Positions 26,125-35,207 of a stretch of DNA of 64,000 nt are shown piece after piece. Made by a program: the position numbers and the translations under genes. The notes beneath the pieces were generated by a model, which saw only the letters and a list, made by a program, of their open reading frames with translations, made no database searches and was not told the origin of the DNA. The first letter of the stretch is position 1, and every line of letters begins with the position of its first letter. This DNA comes from MADRE2 sp964397015. GTDB lineage: Bacteria > Desulfobacterota > Desulfobacteria > Desulfobacterales > Desulfobacteraceae. Location of the stretch: positions 1 to 64,000 of the forward strand of contig CAYNHL010000004.1 of NCBI GenBank assembly GCA_964397015.1, given 5' to 3'.

Positions 26125-27309
26125 TTGACGATCGGGCGGGCAATCATACCCTCAGCCCATAAAGGCATATTTCTAACCCTTTTTGCGACCATTTTCATTA
26201 CCATTTCCGGGGTCGGCATCGTCGTGCCGCTGCTGCCGGTGTATGCCTATGATCTGGGGGCCGCAGGTATCTACGTGGGAATGATTTTCGGTTCGTTTTC
26301 CCTTTCAAGGACATTTCTGCTGCCATATTTCGGCCGCCTGTCGGATCAAAAGGGAAGAAAACCCTTTATCCTGGGCGGACTTGCAGGTTACGCCCTGGTG
26401 TCCCTGGGCTTTATCCTTTCGACCGGCGTCTATAGCCTGATTGTCATTCGTTTCTTTCAGGGGGCGGCGTCGGCAATGATCATGCCCGTGGTCCAGGCAT
26501 ATGTCGGGGAGATCACCCCGGCAGGAGAGGAAGGATATACCATGGGGCTGTTCAACCTGTCCATGTTTTCAAGCCTTAGTCTCGGACCTTTGTTCGGAGG
26601 CGTTATCAAGGACTTGTGGTCCATGAACGCCGCTTTTGCCTGCATGGGCATTTTGTCCATTGCCGGGTTTGTCCTGTGCCTGGTATACCTTCCCGGGCTG
26701 TCTGAAGAAAAAATTCATCATAAACAAAGGCCGCCAATGCCCTGGATGAACCTGGTCAGGGAAAAAGGACTGTTTGCCCTGTTTGCTTTCAGGCTTGCAT
26801 ATACAGCCTGCATCGGTGTGATATGGTGTTTTCTGCCGCTGTATGCCGACCGCCGGTTTTCGCTTTCCGGAACCGCTACAGGCGTCCTGGTGATGCTGGC
26901 GGTCCTGGTCAGCGGTGTCCTGCATCTGCCGATGGGGTGGGTATCGGACAGGTTTGACAAAAAAATGCTGGTCGGGGCCGGCGGCATGATCTGTGTTATA
27001 GGTATGCTGGTGCTGACATTTTCATCTACCTACCAGGGCCTTGTAACCGCAGTGGTGGTTTTCGGTATAGGCGGTGGCATAAGCATGCCATCCATCATGG
27101 CTCTTGCCGTTATCAAAGGGGAGAAATGCCAGGCGATGGGTTCGGTGATGTCCGTGATGACCGTTGCCCACAGCCTGGGGATGCTGCTGGGCTCCATGGC
27201 CGCGGGACTGCTCATGGATATCATCAACTTACGCTTTTCCTTTCCTTTTGCCATGGGGATCATGGTAGCCGGAACCCTTCTTTTCCTGCTTTTTACATCA
27301 CGTTCATGA
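26125..27309 (+). CDS. Major facilitator superfamily transporter
   Basis: 394-residue membrane protein with about 12 hydrophobic segments and the MFS loop motif GRLSDQKGRKPFILGG between helices 2 and 3. The sequence resembles drug/multidrug exporters (DHA1 type), with a second half loop GWVSDRFDKKM. The start is a TTG at 26125 behind a GGCGG-type site; no ATG upstream fits. The stop overlaps the convergent Na/Pi gene by 6 bp. Substrate unknown. Confidence 0.82.
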   Translation: MTIGRAIIPSAHKGIFLTLFATIFITISGVGIVVPLLPVYAYDLGAAGIYVGMIFGSFSLSRTFLLPYFGRLSDQKGRKPFILGGLAGYALVSLGFILSTGVYSLIVIRFFQGAASAMIMPVVQAYVGEITPAGEEGYTMGLFNLSMFSSLSLGPLFGGVIKDLWSMNAAFACMGILSIAGFVLCLVYLPGLSEEKIHHKQRPPMPWMNLVREKGLFALFAFRLAYTACIGVIWCFLPLYADRRFSLSGTATGVLVMLAVLVSGVLHLPMGWVSDRFDKKMLVGAGGMICVIGMLVLTFSSTYQGLVTAVVVFGIGGGISMPSIMALAVIKGEKCQAMGSVMSVMTVAHSLGMLLGSMAAGLLMDIINLRFSFPFAMGIMVAGTLLFLLFTSRS

Positions 27310-29001
27310 CAGGCCGGGTGATTCCCCTGTCATGGCGGTATTTGATTGTGCAAGGATAGTTTCAAAAGATTTTGAAACCAGCGCCTGCATGCTCAAAACA
27401 AGCATCCTGCCGGCCTGGGTAAAGGACCGGTTGACCATTAACAGCCGGGTCACTTTTTCTGCCTGGATACTGCCGGAAGCAACAGCCTGGGCGCAGGACC
27501 GGATAAATTTTTTATCCGCCTCTTCCACCCGGTCAAACAGGCGATCCAGGTCATCTTTGGCTGATTGCCGGTCCGCCCACTGATAATTGATTGAAGTGAT
27601 AACAGGCCACAATTCTGACAGCCTTTTTTTGAACAGGGAGCGTGCTTCATGCATAAACGCGTTGTCATCGCTTGAGATCTCATCGATTTCCGCAACAAGG
27701 CTGTCCAGGTTCCGGGTGGCGTTCATGATGCTGCGGCTGGCTCGGATCACCGGCTCGAGCTCTGTCGCCTGGTCTTCATCCAGTTCCTGCGCCTGCATCC
27801 TTGCATAAAAAGCAAAAATATCCGCGTGCAGGCGGGTAATATCCTCGTAGGAAATCGATACCTGGCCTGTCAGTTGCGCCAGGTCAACAAGATTGCTTTT
27901 CCTTGGCCCAAGCCGGTAACGGGTCAGGATATATTGAAAGGAACAGCGCAGCTGGTGAAGGATTTCCCTGCAAAGGGCGGGAAGGGCTGCTTCTGCAACT
28001 TCAGGCGGGGTATTGGTAATATAGCGGGTCAAATGGATGCGTTTTTCAGGGAAAAGACGTTCCAGGAAACGGACCTGGGTTGAAATAAACGGTGCGAACA
28101 GCAGCACTCCCAGCAGATTGAACAATGTGTGAAACAGGGCGATGGCCAGGACAGGATTGTCTTTGAGACCTGCGGCATCGTTGATTATAAATGAAAAAAC
28201 CGGCAGTACCGGAAAGATGACAATGGCGGTGCCGATATTGAATATCAGGGAGCTGACCGCAGCCTGTTTTTTGGCCGGGATTCCCCCGATGGCGCCGAGA
28301 ATGACGGTCACGGTGGTGCCGATATTTGCCCCGATCACCATGGCAGTGCCCCGGGGAAAATCGATGACTCCTGAAAACAGTGCAGTGAGGATGATCGCTA
28401 TGGTGGCTGAACTTGACTGCATGATGGCCGTCAGGATTATGCCGGCAAGAATGTAGACCCACAGGCCGAAGTCTGGAAAGGATGAGGGATCGAAGGATGC
28501 TGCAAAACCATCGACACTGGTTTTCATGAAATCCAGGCCAAGGAACAGAAAACCGAAGGCCGCTACCAGTTTGCTGATGTTCACGTACCGGCTGGAACTT
28601 GAAAAAACGATCAGTAACAGCCCGCCGATACCTATCAGCGGCATGGCAAAGGCATCGATTTTAAATTTGAACCCGAAAATCGCCACTATCCAGGCGGTAC
28701 AGGTGGTTCCCACCATGGCGCCCATGAGCATGGCAACGGCATTGACCAGGGTCAGCAGGCCTGCCCCGACAAAGGCCAGTACCATCAGGGAAACAGCCGA
28801 ACTGCTCTGCAGGACGGCAGTGCTGATGAAACCGGTCACCAGGCCGCGCAACCTGGTTCCGGTGGACCGGCGGATAAGAGTTTTGAATGAACGGCCTGCC
28901 AGAAGCCTGATGGATTCTTCCATCATGAACATGCCGAACAGAAAGATCCCCAGTCCCGCCAGAAATTTCCACCCGTCGAATATCGCCATAGCCTGTAACA
29001 T
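27304..29001 (-). CDS. Na+/phosphate cotransporter family protein with PhoU-like C-terminus
   Basis: 565 residues. Residues 1 to about 310 form the NptA/Na-Pi-II membrane domain, shown by the two inverted QSSSA repeats (VLQSSSAVS and IMQSSSATI) that create the transport site, and by GANIGTTVTVILGAIGG. The C-terminal 220 residues are helical and PhoU-like. It probably imports phosphate with sodium. Start is ATG 29001 or ATG 28989; neither has a strong ribosome site. No pho regulon genes are adjacent. Confidence 0.88.
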   Translation of the reverse strand: MLQAMAIFDGWKFLAGLGIFLFGMFMMEESIRLLAGRSFKTLIRRSTGTRLRGLVTGFISTAVLQSSSAVSLMVLAFVGAGLLTLVNAVAMLMGAMVGTTCTAWIVAIFGFKFKIDAFAMPLIGIGGLLLIVFSSSSRYVNISKLVAAFGFLFLGLDFMKTSVDGFAASFDPSSFPDFGLWVYILAGIILTAIMQSSSATIAIILTALFSGVIDFPRGTAMVIGANIGTTVTVILGAIGGIPAKKQAAVSSLIFNIGTAIVIFPVLPVFSFIINDAAGLKDNPVLAIALFHTLFNLLGVLLFAPFISTQVRFLERLFPEKRIHLTRYITNTPPEVAEAALPALCREILHQLRCSFQYILTRYRLGPRKSNLVDLAQLTGQVSISYEDITRLHADIFAFYARMQAQELDEDQATELEPVIRASRSIMNATRNLDSLVAEIDEISSDDNAFMHEARSLFKKRLSELWPVITSINYQWADRQSAKDDLDRLFDRVEEADKKFIRSCAQAVASGSIQAEKVTRLLMVNRSFTQAGRMLVLSMQALVSKSFETILAQSNTAMTGESPGLS

Positions 29002-29306
29002 AGGGGCAGACGGGCCTAAAAGTCAATTGTTTTATGCATATCCCCCAGGGTTACCGCATGAAAAAAATCAACGCGACGTTTGGATTCCGGTGATACCCTG
29101 TGACGGCCGCCCCGGTCCATGGCCCAGCTTCCAGGCCTTCAGGATATCACTTCCCAGTAACCTTCTTTTCTTCCGCCAACCCGCCGCAGCATTCCGTTTT
29201 TTTGCAGTTTCTGAATATTCCGCTGCACCGATCGCTCGGTAATACCAATCAATACAGCCAGCTCAGAGATGGTAACAGAAGGGTTTTCCCGACAGGCGTT
29301 CAGGAT

Positions 29307-29472
29307 CTTTCCCGACGCTTTCCCGACGCTTTCCCGACGNNNNNNNNNNNNNNNNNNNNNNNNNNNNNNNNNNNNNNNNNNNNNNNNNNNNNNNNNNNNN
29401 NNNNNNNNNNNNNNNNNNNNNNNNNNNNNNNNNNNNNNNCTTTCCCGACGCTTTCCCGACGCTTTCCCGACG
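29307..29472. repeat. 11-bp tandem repeat array interrupted by assembly gap
   Basis: Unit CTTTCCCGACG occurs three times perfectly before the gap (29307-29339) and three times after it (29440-29472), with a degenerate copy further left near 29284. Three units (33 bp) encode the 11-residue minus-strand repeat GKASGKRRESV. Because 11 is not a multiple of three, every copy gained or lost shifts the downstream reading frame. True copy number is unknown. Confidence 0.95.
29340..29439. other. Assembly gap, 100 N
   Basis: Exactly 100 N inside the 11-bp repeat; the round length suggests a placeholder of unknown size caused by repeat collapse. Confidence 0.99.
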
Positions 29473-29716
29473 TCATATCGGGTCTAATTTTGCTTTCTGA
29501 TGAAATATTAACCAATTTCATCTCTCCAGCCGGTATTCGGCGAACTGTTGCCGTGAACAGGCTTCCTTCACGGTCGTCGGCAAAATCAATTTGCGGCCAT
29601 GCCGCCAAGGCGCGTTTGATCCCGGATCCCAATACGTGTTGTATTTAGCAATGAAGATGATAAAGGATACCAATGCAATCAAAAAATTATGCTGTCTTGC
29701 GGGTATAATCTAATTT

Positions 29717-30172
29717 TTAGCCGTATCTGGGGCTGTTTCTGGTTGTTTCACAATAGGCTTGAATTCCTTTTTTCCGTATGCTTTTATTGATTGCCACCCA
29801 TCTTTTATGCAGAGTTTCATCAAACCCTGTGTTATCACAGGGAAATTTATCGCACTGGTAACAGAAATCGACGCCCTTTTCCTGGTGACAGGGCCGTACA
29901 CTGCATTTTTTAAAAAGCCGGCACTGCTCATTCCGACAACCATGGCAGTGATCAGCTGCAAAATAATCGAGCATCCTGGCAAAGTCGGGATAGTTTTTGA
30001 ATACAGGCTCTTCCAGCATGGATTCAAACCGCCGGGCGGCGGCATGGAAATTGCCCAGTTTCTCTTTGAGCCGGATGCTCAGTTCCCTGATCTCGCCGTT
30101 GACATGGGCGAAGCATGTTTCACAGCACAGTCCGCATGGGGCGATAACGGCTTTGATGTCGTCGGTTGTCAT
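29717..30172 (-). CDS. DUF3795 cysteine-rich protein
   Basis: 151-residue cytoplasmic protein of unknown function. It begins with APCGLCCETCFAHVNG, the hallmark of DUF3795, and contains further paired cysteines (CHGCRNEQCRLFKKC, CYQCDKFPC), giving more than ten Cys that probably bind zinc or an iron-sulfur cluster. These proteins are common in anaerobes. AGGAGA precedes the ATG. It is divergent from the GlxA-type regulator across 130 bp. Confidence 0.8.
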   Translation of the reverse strand: MTTDDIKAVIAPCGLCCETCFAHVNGEIRELSIRLKEKLGNFHAAARRFESMLEEPVFKNYPDFARMLDYFAADHCHGCRNEQCRLFKKCSVRPCHQEKGVDFCYQCDKFPCDNTGFDETLHKRWVAINKSIRKKGIQAYCETTRNSPRYG

Positions 30173-30302
30173 GTTGCATCTCCTTTAAATAAAAGGTTCT
30201 GGATTTATTTTTGTTTTAACTGTTGCATGCTGAAAATATAAGTGGCATAAACGACATTTAGAGAGGTGATAACGACAAAAAGGGAGAAAAAATTAAGATA
30301 TT

Positions 30303-31295
30303 ATGATCCATGTCACTGTTTTAGGACTTTATAACTCCATGGCAACAACAGTTTTCGGCCCCATGGATATACTGAACCAGGCCGGCCGTCTTTGGAACCG
30401 GCTTGTTAGAACACCGCACACCCCGCTTTTCGAGGTGACCCTCGTTTCAGCAGACGGGAGGCCTGTCCGCTTGGCGAACCGTGTTCAAATCACGCCTCAT
30501 TGCGGCATTGAACAAATTGAGCATACCGACCTGATCATTATTTCCTCCGCCACATATATCGACAAAATCCTTGAACGACATCCTGAGCTGCCCGGCTGGA
30601 TCATTCAACATTATGATAAGGGAGCCCATGTGGCCAGCATCTGTACCGGCGCGTTTCTCCTGGCTGAAACCGGACTGCTGGACGGCAGATCCGCCACGCT
30701 GCACTGGGGCTTTGCAGACCAGTTCAAAGCCAGGTATCCCAAGGTGCGGTTGCAGCATGACCGGATCTTCATCGATCATGGCAGGCTTTATTGTTCAGGC
30801 GGGGTCAGCGCCGGAATGGACTTGTCGCTATATCTGGTGGAAAAGTTATGCGGCAGGCAATCGGCCATACAATCGGCAAAAACCATGGTTCTCGCCATGG
30901 ACCGGGAGAGTCAGGCCCCCTTTAATTGTTTTCTCGGTGTCAAGGATCAAACAGATCCTCTGGTGGCCCGGGTTCAGAACCGGCTTGAAAAAAACGTGGC
31001 CCGCGCGGTGGACTATGATGAACTGTCACACACCTTCAGGATAAGCCGCAGGTCCCTGGAGCGCCGATTCAAAAAGGCTGCCGGCATGACGCTTTTGTCC
31101 TTTCTTCAAAAGCTTCGTGTCGAAAAAGCCAGGCAGCTCCTCGAGGAGGGTACCGCCACCTTCAGTGAAATCACCTATACAGTCGGGTATGAAGACATCT
31201 CTTTTTTCAGAAAGCTGTTCGTCCGCCTGACAGGATTGAGACCCAAAGAATATCAGAAAAAATTTGCAGGCTATAATGAATCCAACCGTTTATAA
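30303..31295 (+). CDS. GlxA-type transcriptional regulator (DJ-1/PfpI domain plus AraC HTH)
   Basis: 330 residues. Residues 1 to about 190 form a DJ-1/PfpI amidotransferase-like domain with the nucleophile-elbow segment ASICTGAFLLAETGLLDG; this domain binds ligands in the family rather than acting as a protease. Residues about 225-325 form the AraC/XylS double HTH (FRISRRSLERRFKKAAG and ITYTVGYEDISFFRKLF). Likely activator of a catabolic or stress operon; no target is obvious next to it. The ribosome site GGGAG is about 14 nt upstream, rather far. Confidence 0.88.
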   Translation: MIHVTVLGLYNSMATTVFGPMDILNQAGRLWNRLVRTPHTPLFEVTLVSADGRPVRLANRVQITPHCGIEQIEHTDLIIISSATYIDKILERHPELPGWIIQHYDKGAHVASICTGAFLLAETGLLDGRSATLHWGFADQFKARYPKVRLQHDRIFIDHGRLYCSGGVSAGMDLSLYLVEKLCGRQSAIQSAKTMVLAMDRESQAPFNCFLGVKDQTDPLVARVQNRLEKNVARAVDYDELSHTFRISRRSLERRFKKAAGMTLLSFLQKLRVEKARQLLEEGTATFSEITYTVGYEDISFFRKLFVRLTGLRPKEYQKKFAGYNESNRL

Positions 31296-31331
31296 TTTTG
31301 CATAAATAATTCCAAAAAAAAATGACAACCC

Positions 31332-31420
31332 GGTTTTCCTTGACAACCGCGCCGCGCCGCGTCCGCCCTGTATCCTGTAAAGCTGATTTGACCGGTTTTT
31401 AAATTTGAGAATAAATACAC
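31332..31420 (+). repeat. Conserved intergenic element, copy 1 (before TPR-GGDEF gene)
   Basis: This stretch matches 36576-36661 over nearly its whole length: shared blocks are GGTTTT, CTTGACAAC, CCCT-TATCCT, AGCTG-TTT, CCGGTTTTT, AGAAT and ATACAC, with a short GC-rich indel. TTGACA (31340-31345) could be a -35, but the spacing to TATCCT (31371) is 25 nt. Similarity resumes at CGAGATTT downstream. Just after it GAGATTT-TTAT-AAATCTC (31444-31461) forms a perfect hairpin ahead of the GGDEF start. Confidence 0.7.
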
Positions 31421-31522
31421 CGGGTACAACTGTTTTAACTGTCGAGATTTTTATAAATCTCATTTTTGTGTTATGATAATCGTTTTACTTTAACAAATGG
31501 TCCTGTAACGCGGGTAGGCTGG

Positions 31523-33166
31523 ATGACAGGTTTTGATTTTGATATCATTCAAAAAATAGAAGAGTATAATGGCCGTTTCCTGGGTACAATGGCCCATGAT
31601 CCTGATGCAGCACTTGATCTTTCCACCAGGGCCGGGATTCTGGCTGAAAAGGCCGGGTACATCAAGGGACAACTGGATGCGGCTTTGAATAAAGCCTGGT
31701 ATCACATCTTCAGGTGTGAGTTTGACCCGGTTTTTTCCCTTATCAAGGACCTGCCGGAACAATATGAAAACCTGGGCGATAACTATGGAAGATTGAAGGC
31801 AATCAATGCCCTGGGTGCGTTGCACCTGGATATGGGAAACTATGATAACGGCCTGCCGTATTTTTTAAAGTGCCTTAAATTAAGCCGGGAATTCAGGGAA
31901 AAAGAAAGAGAATCCACCGCACTGGCCAATATCGGCCTGCTTTATTGTGAAGTGGGCAGAATTGAAGAGGCTTATGAATATCTGACCGCCGCACTGAATA
32001 TCAGCGAAATACACCCGTCCTCGTTTTATACGGCTGCCAGATGCCTGGGGCGTTACTACAATGAAACAGGTCAGATTCAGACATCTCAGATGTTTCTGGA
32101 ACATGTCGGCAAAATTGCGCGGCGAAACCGGGATCTGTATTTTGAATCTGAGATACTCACGACTCTCGGATCTGTTAACCGTTCATCCGGGGATTATGAA
32201 TCGGCGAAAAAAATCTACCAGGAAAGCCTTCAGCTATCCATTGAATTGGGGAATGTAAGGCTGGAGACCGCAAACCTCTATGAAATGGGGAAGCTGAGCC
32301 TGATAACCGGTGATCTGGACAGAGCTCTTGAATTGCTGGAAAAGGCAATGGAGAAAGCGGAAAACAAACAGCTCGGTTACTTTAAATGCCAGTGCTATCT
32401 GCAGATCAGCAGGCTGTTTGAACAGAAGAAAGACTATTTCAGGGCCCTGGAATACAGGAAGAAAGTGAATGCTGCGGAAAAAGAATATAACCTGGAAAAA
32501 ACAGAGTTCAAATTGAAAAGCATCGGATTTGAGTATGAGCTTGAAGCAAAGAAGCTTCAGGCCGAGATGCTGAAACAGCAAAATGTCGATCTTGAAGAAG
32601 CCAACCGCAAACTGGAAGAGGCTAACCGTAAAATTCTGGATCTTGCCAACCATGACAATCTTACCGGACTGCCAAACAGGCGGTTGTTCATGGAACACCT
32701 GAAAGCTTCCATGCTTTCGGCCAGCAGGACCAATCGGAAAATTTCTATTTTTTTCATTGACCTGGATAATTTCAAACCTGTCAATGACAGGTTCGGCCAC
32801 CGCGCGGGTGATATGGTATTGAAGGAGGTTGGAGAAAGGTTGAGCCAGGTTTTGAGAAAATCGGACATTATAGCCCGGTTCGGTGGCGACGAATTTGTCA
32901 TATTGGTACAGGACCTGGAAGACCTGTCTTACATCCGGGTAATTGCCTCTAAGATAATCAGGCTTTTTGATCGAGATTTTCAGGCCGGTGAGAACCCTTG
33001 TACATTGGGCACCAGTATCGGTATCAGCATCTATCCGGATGATGACAATGATATTGAAGGCCTTTTGATCAAGGCGGACAAAGCCATGTATCAAGCCAAG
33101 CTCAACGGCAAGAACACTTATGTGTTTTGCAGCGATGTGCCATTGCTGCCCGATTACAGTAAATAG
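31523..33166 (+). CDS. TPR-containing diguanylate cyclase (GGDEF)
   Basis: Predicted to make cyclic di-GMP from two GTP. From the ATG at 31523 (GGTAGG upstream) the product is 547 residues: tandem TPR-like repeats (about 30-320), a coiled coil (about 340-385, EEANRKLEEANRKILDL) and a GGDEF domain (about 385-540). The active-site RFGGDEF is intact near residue 453, and RKSD five residues earlier is a proper RxxD inhibitory site, so product feedback is expected. The input is likely a protein partner bound by the TPRs; no transmembrane segment is evident. Preceded by the duplicated intergenic element. Confidence 0.9.
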   Translation: MTGFDFDIIQKIEEYNGRFLGTMAHDPDAALDLSTRAGILAEKAGYIKGQLDAALNKAWYHIFRCEFDPVFSLIKDLPEQYENLGDNYGRLKAINALGALHLDMGNYDNGLPYFLKCLKLSREFREKERESTALANIGLLYCEVGRIEEAYEYLTAALNISEIHPSSFYTAARCLGRYYNETGQIQTSQMFLEHVGKIARRNRDLYFESEILTTLGSVNRSSGDYESAKKIYQESLQLSIELGNVRLETANLYEMGKLSLITGDLDRALELLEKAMEKAENKQLGYFKCQCYLQISRLFEQKKDYFRALEYRKKVNAAEKEYNLEKTEFKLKSIGFEYELEAKKLQAEMLKQQNVDLEEANRKLEEANRKILDLANHDNLTGLPNRRLFMEHLKASMLSASRTNRKISIFFIDLDNFKPVNDRFGHRAGDMVLKEVGERLSQVLRKSDIIARFGGDEFVILVQDLEDLSYIRVIASKIIRLFDRDFQAGENPCTLGTSIGISIYPDDDNDIEGLLIKADKAMYQAKLNGKNTYVFCSDVPLLPDYSK

Positions 33167-33271
33167 CGGCGGAGTAATGGGGTTGGAAAACACAAGGCTT
33201 ATTCTACGGAACCGGGTGTTTTTGTAAGCAGGGAATAGATCATGGCAAAATCAAAGAAAAGGAAGATATAA

Positions 33272-34180
33272 ATGGATACCATATGGCAACTCATCCGGGA
33301 TATCAAATGGGAACCCATCCTGATGATCGGTTTCAGAACCCTGGTTGTTCTGATTCTGGCCTGGCTCAGCATGGCGATTTTACAGAAAATTTTAAGACAA
33401 CTGGAAAAACGCCTGATCAAACAAAGCAAAATGTCGGGTGAGCCGCTTTCAGAGTCTGAAAAGCGTGTGGATACATTGATTCGCCTGATCCGGCAGGCTG
33501 CATTGCTTGTGCTGTGGATGATCGTTATACTCATTATCCTGCGGGAGATCGGCGTAGATATTGCGCCGATTCTGGCCAGCGCCGGTATTGTGGGACTGGC
33601 AGTTGGTTTCGGGGCACAGAACCTGGTCCGGGACGTTATCTCAGGATTTTTCTTTATACTTGAAAACCAGGTCCGGGTCGGTGATGTCGCCATTATCAAC
33701 GGGACCGGCGGCCTTGTTGAACAGGTCAATTTCCGGACCATTGTCTTAAGAGATCTGGGGGGCGTGGTCCATGTGTTTCCCAACGGGACCGTAACCACCC
33801 TGAGCAATCTGACAAATGACTGGTCTGCCTATGTGTTTGAAATCGGGGTGGCCTATAAGGAAAACACGGACAGGGTGATCGAAGTCATGACCCGGGTAGG
33901 GGCCGAAATGAAACAGGATCCGGATTTCGGACTGTTCATGCTTGAAGAACCGGAGATTTACGGGGTCGATAAATTTGATAATTCAGCCGTGGTCATAAAG
34001 GGCCGGATCAAGACAAAACCCATCCGGCAGTGGCAGGTGGGAAGAGAATACCTGCGCAGGATCAAGATAGCTTTTGATGCGGAGAATATTGAAATTCCAT
34101 TCCCCCATCAGACTCTGTATTTCGGGGAAGCCAGTAAACCCATCGAGATCTCTCTTCTGGAAAAATTGAAAGAAGTATGA
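33272..34180 (+). CDS. MscS family mechanosensitive ion channel
   Basis: 302 residues, longer than the paralog at 3135-3962 and clearly divergent. Hydrophobic segments lie at about 15-40, 70-95 and 100-125, followed by the pore helix (ASAGIVGLAVGFGAQNLVRD) and the beta domain (VRVGDVAIINGTGGLVEQVNFRTIVLRD). The C-terminal end has IPFPHQTLYFGE. Acts in the inner membrane as an osmotic safety valve. The aldo-keto reductase gene follows after 25 bp. Confidence 0.88.
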   Translation: MDTIWQLIRDIKWEPILMIGFRTLVVLILAWLSMAILQKILRQLEKRLIKQSKMSGEPLSESEKRVDTLIRLIRQAALLVLWMIVILIILREIGVDIAPILASAGIVGLAVGFGAQNLVRDVISGFFFILENQVRVGDVAIINGTGGLVEQVNFRTIVLRDLGGVVHVFPNGTVTTLSNLTNDWSAYVFEIGVAYKENTDRVIEVMTRVGAEMKQDPDFGLFMLEEPEIYGVDKFDNSAVVIKGRIKTKPIRQWQVGREYLRRIKIAFDAENIEIPFPHQTLYFGEASKPIEISLLEKLKEV

Positions 34181-34205
34181 TCTCAACTTTCGGAGGTAGA
34201 ACAAC

Positions 34206-35198
34206 ATGGAATATGTAACTATTCCCCAAACAGATATCCAGGCTACCCGTGTGGCTTTGGGAACTTGGGCCATTGGCGGCTGGATGTGGGGAGGAACGGA
34301 TGAGGACAAGTCTATTGCAACCATTCACGCGGCCCTGGATCAAGGGGTGAATTTAGTGGACACTGCTCCGGTATATGGGTTTGGACGATCCGAAGAAATT
34401 GTGGGCAAAGCCCTGAAGCAGTATAAGAAAGATAAAAAGGTATATATTGCAACAAAAGCGGGACTGGAATGGACTGATGATGAAAAGGTTGTGCGTAATT
34501 CTTCACCCGGAAGACTCGAGCAGGAGCTTGATGATTCTCTGCGCCGCCTTGGTGTAGATCATATTGATATTTATTATGTGCACTGGCCTGATCCGCTGGT
34601 GCCTGTTGAAGAAACTGCCCGGACAATGAATAAATTTTTGCAGCAGGGGAAAATCGGTGCAATAGGGGTATCAAATTATTCACCCGAACAGATGGATACC
34701 TTTCGCAGACAAGCCCCTATTCATCTGTGCCAGCCGCCGTATAATATTTTTGAGCGTGACATGGAAAATAGTATCTTTCCGTACTGCAAAGACAACAACA
34801 TAGCCTTGATGACTTACGGCGCTTTGTGCAGGGGGCTTTTGAGCGGAAAAATGCACCGTGATCGAAAATTTCAGGGAGATGACCTGCGAAAAGCTGACCC
34901 TAAATTCCAGCAACCCCGTTTTGACCAGTACCTTAAGGCAACGGATGAACTAAAAAGTCTGGCTGCTGAAAAGAACAAGGATCTTTTACCCCTGGCTGTA
35001 CGCTGGATTTTGGATCAGAGAGTGGAGATCGCTCTTTGGGGAGGGCGTACGCCCTTGCAGATGGAGCCTTTGCCAGAGGTGTTTGGCTGGGAACTTGATC
35101 ATGAAGCCAGAGAGCGCGTGGATCGTATTTTGGAGTATAGGATAAAAGATCCGGTGGGTCCGGAGTTTATGGCTCCTCCCAGTAGAAGTGAGGTGTAA
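34206..35198 (+). CDS. Aldo/keto reductase
   Basis: NADPH-dependent (beta/alpha)8-barrel oxidoreductase of 330 residues acting on aldehydes or ketones. The catalytic tetrad is visible: Asp and Tyr in VDTAPVYGFG, Lys in YIATKAG and His in IYYVHWPD. AGGTAG lies ahead of the ATG. Codon use and base composition look more AT-rich than the flanking genes by eye, hinting at separate ancestry. Physiological substrate unknown. Confidence 0.88.
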   Translation: MEYVTIPQTDIQATRVALGTWAIGGWMWGGTDEDKSIATIHAALDQGVNLVDTAPVYGFGRSEEIVGKALKQYKKDKKVYIATKAGLEWTDDEKVVRNSSPGRLEQELDDSLRRLGVDHIDIYYVHWPDPLVPVEETARTMNKFLQQGKIGAIGVSNYSPEQMDTFRRQAPIHLCQPPYNIFERDMENSIFPYCKDNNIALMTYGALCRGLLSGKMHRDRKFQGDDLRKADPKFQQPRFDQYLKATDELKSLAAEKNKDLLPLAVRWILDQRVEIALWGGRTPLQMEPLPEVFGWELDHEARERVDRILEYRIKDPVGPEFMAPPSRSEV

Positions 35199-35207
35199 TC
35201 CTTTAGT

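Larger units (their letters stand above)
29139..29644 (-). pseudogene. C-terminal remnant of AlbA/Schlafen-type ATP-binding HTH regulator
   Basis: Only the tail of a larger protein remains. Read on minus, an in-frame stop (29647-29645) is followed at once by LGSGIKRALAAWPQIDF and DDREGSLFTATV, which match the conserved C-terminal part of AlbA_2/ATP-binding transcriptional regulators (normally about 450-550 residues). Then comes a lysine/arginine repeat encoded by the 11-bp tandem array and the gap. Beyond the gap one frame gives NPSVTISELAVLIGITERSVQ and LQKNGMLRRVGGRKEGYWEV, a complete winged HTH ending at 29139. The N-terminal AlbA and ATPase domains are absent, so it is a decayed gene or displaced fragment. 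Confidence 0.75.

Noticed and set aside
29307..29472. CRISPR array
   Set aside because: Units are 11 bp, directly abutting with no spacers, and no cas genes are present; it is a tandem repeat inside a coding remnant.
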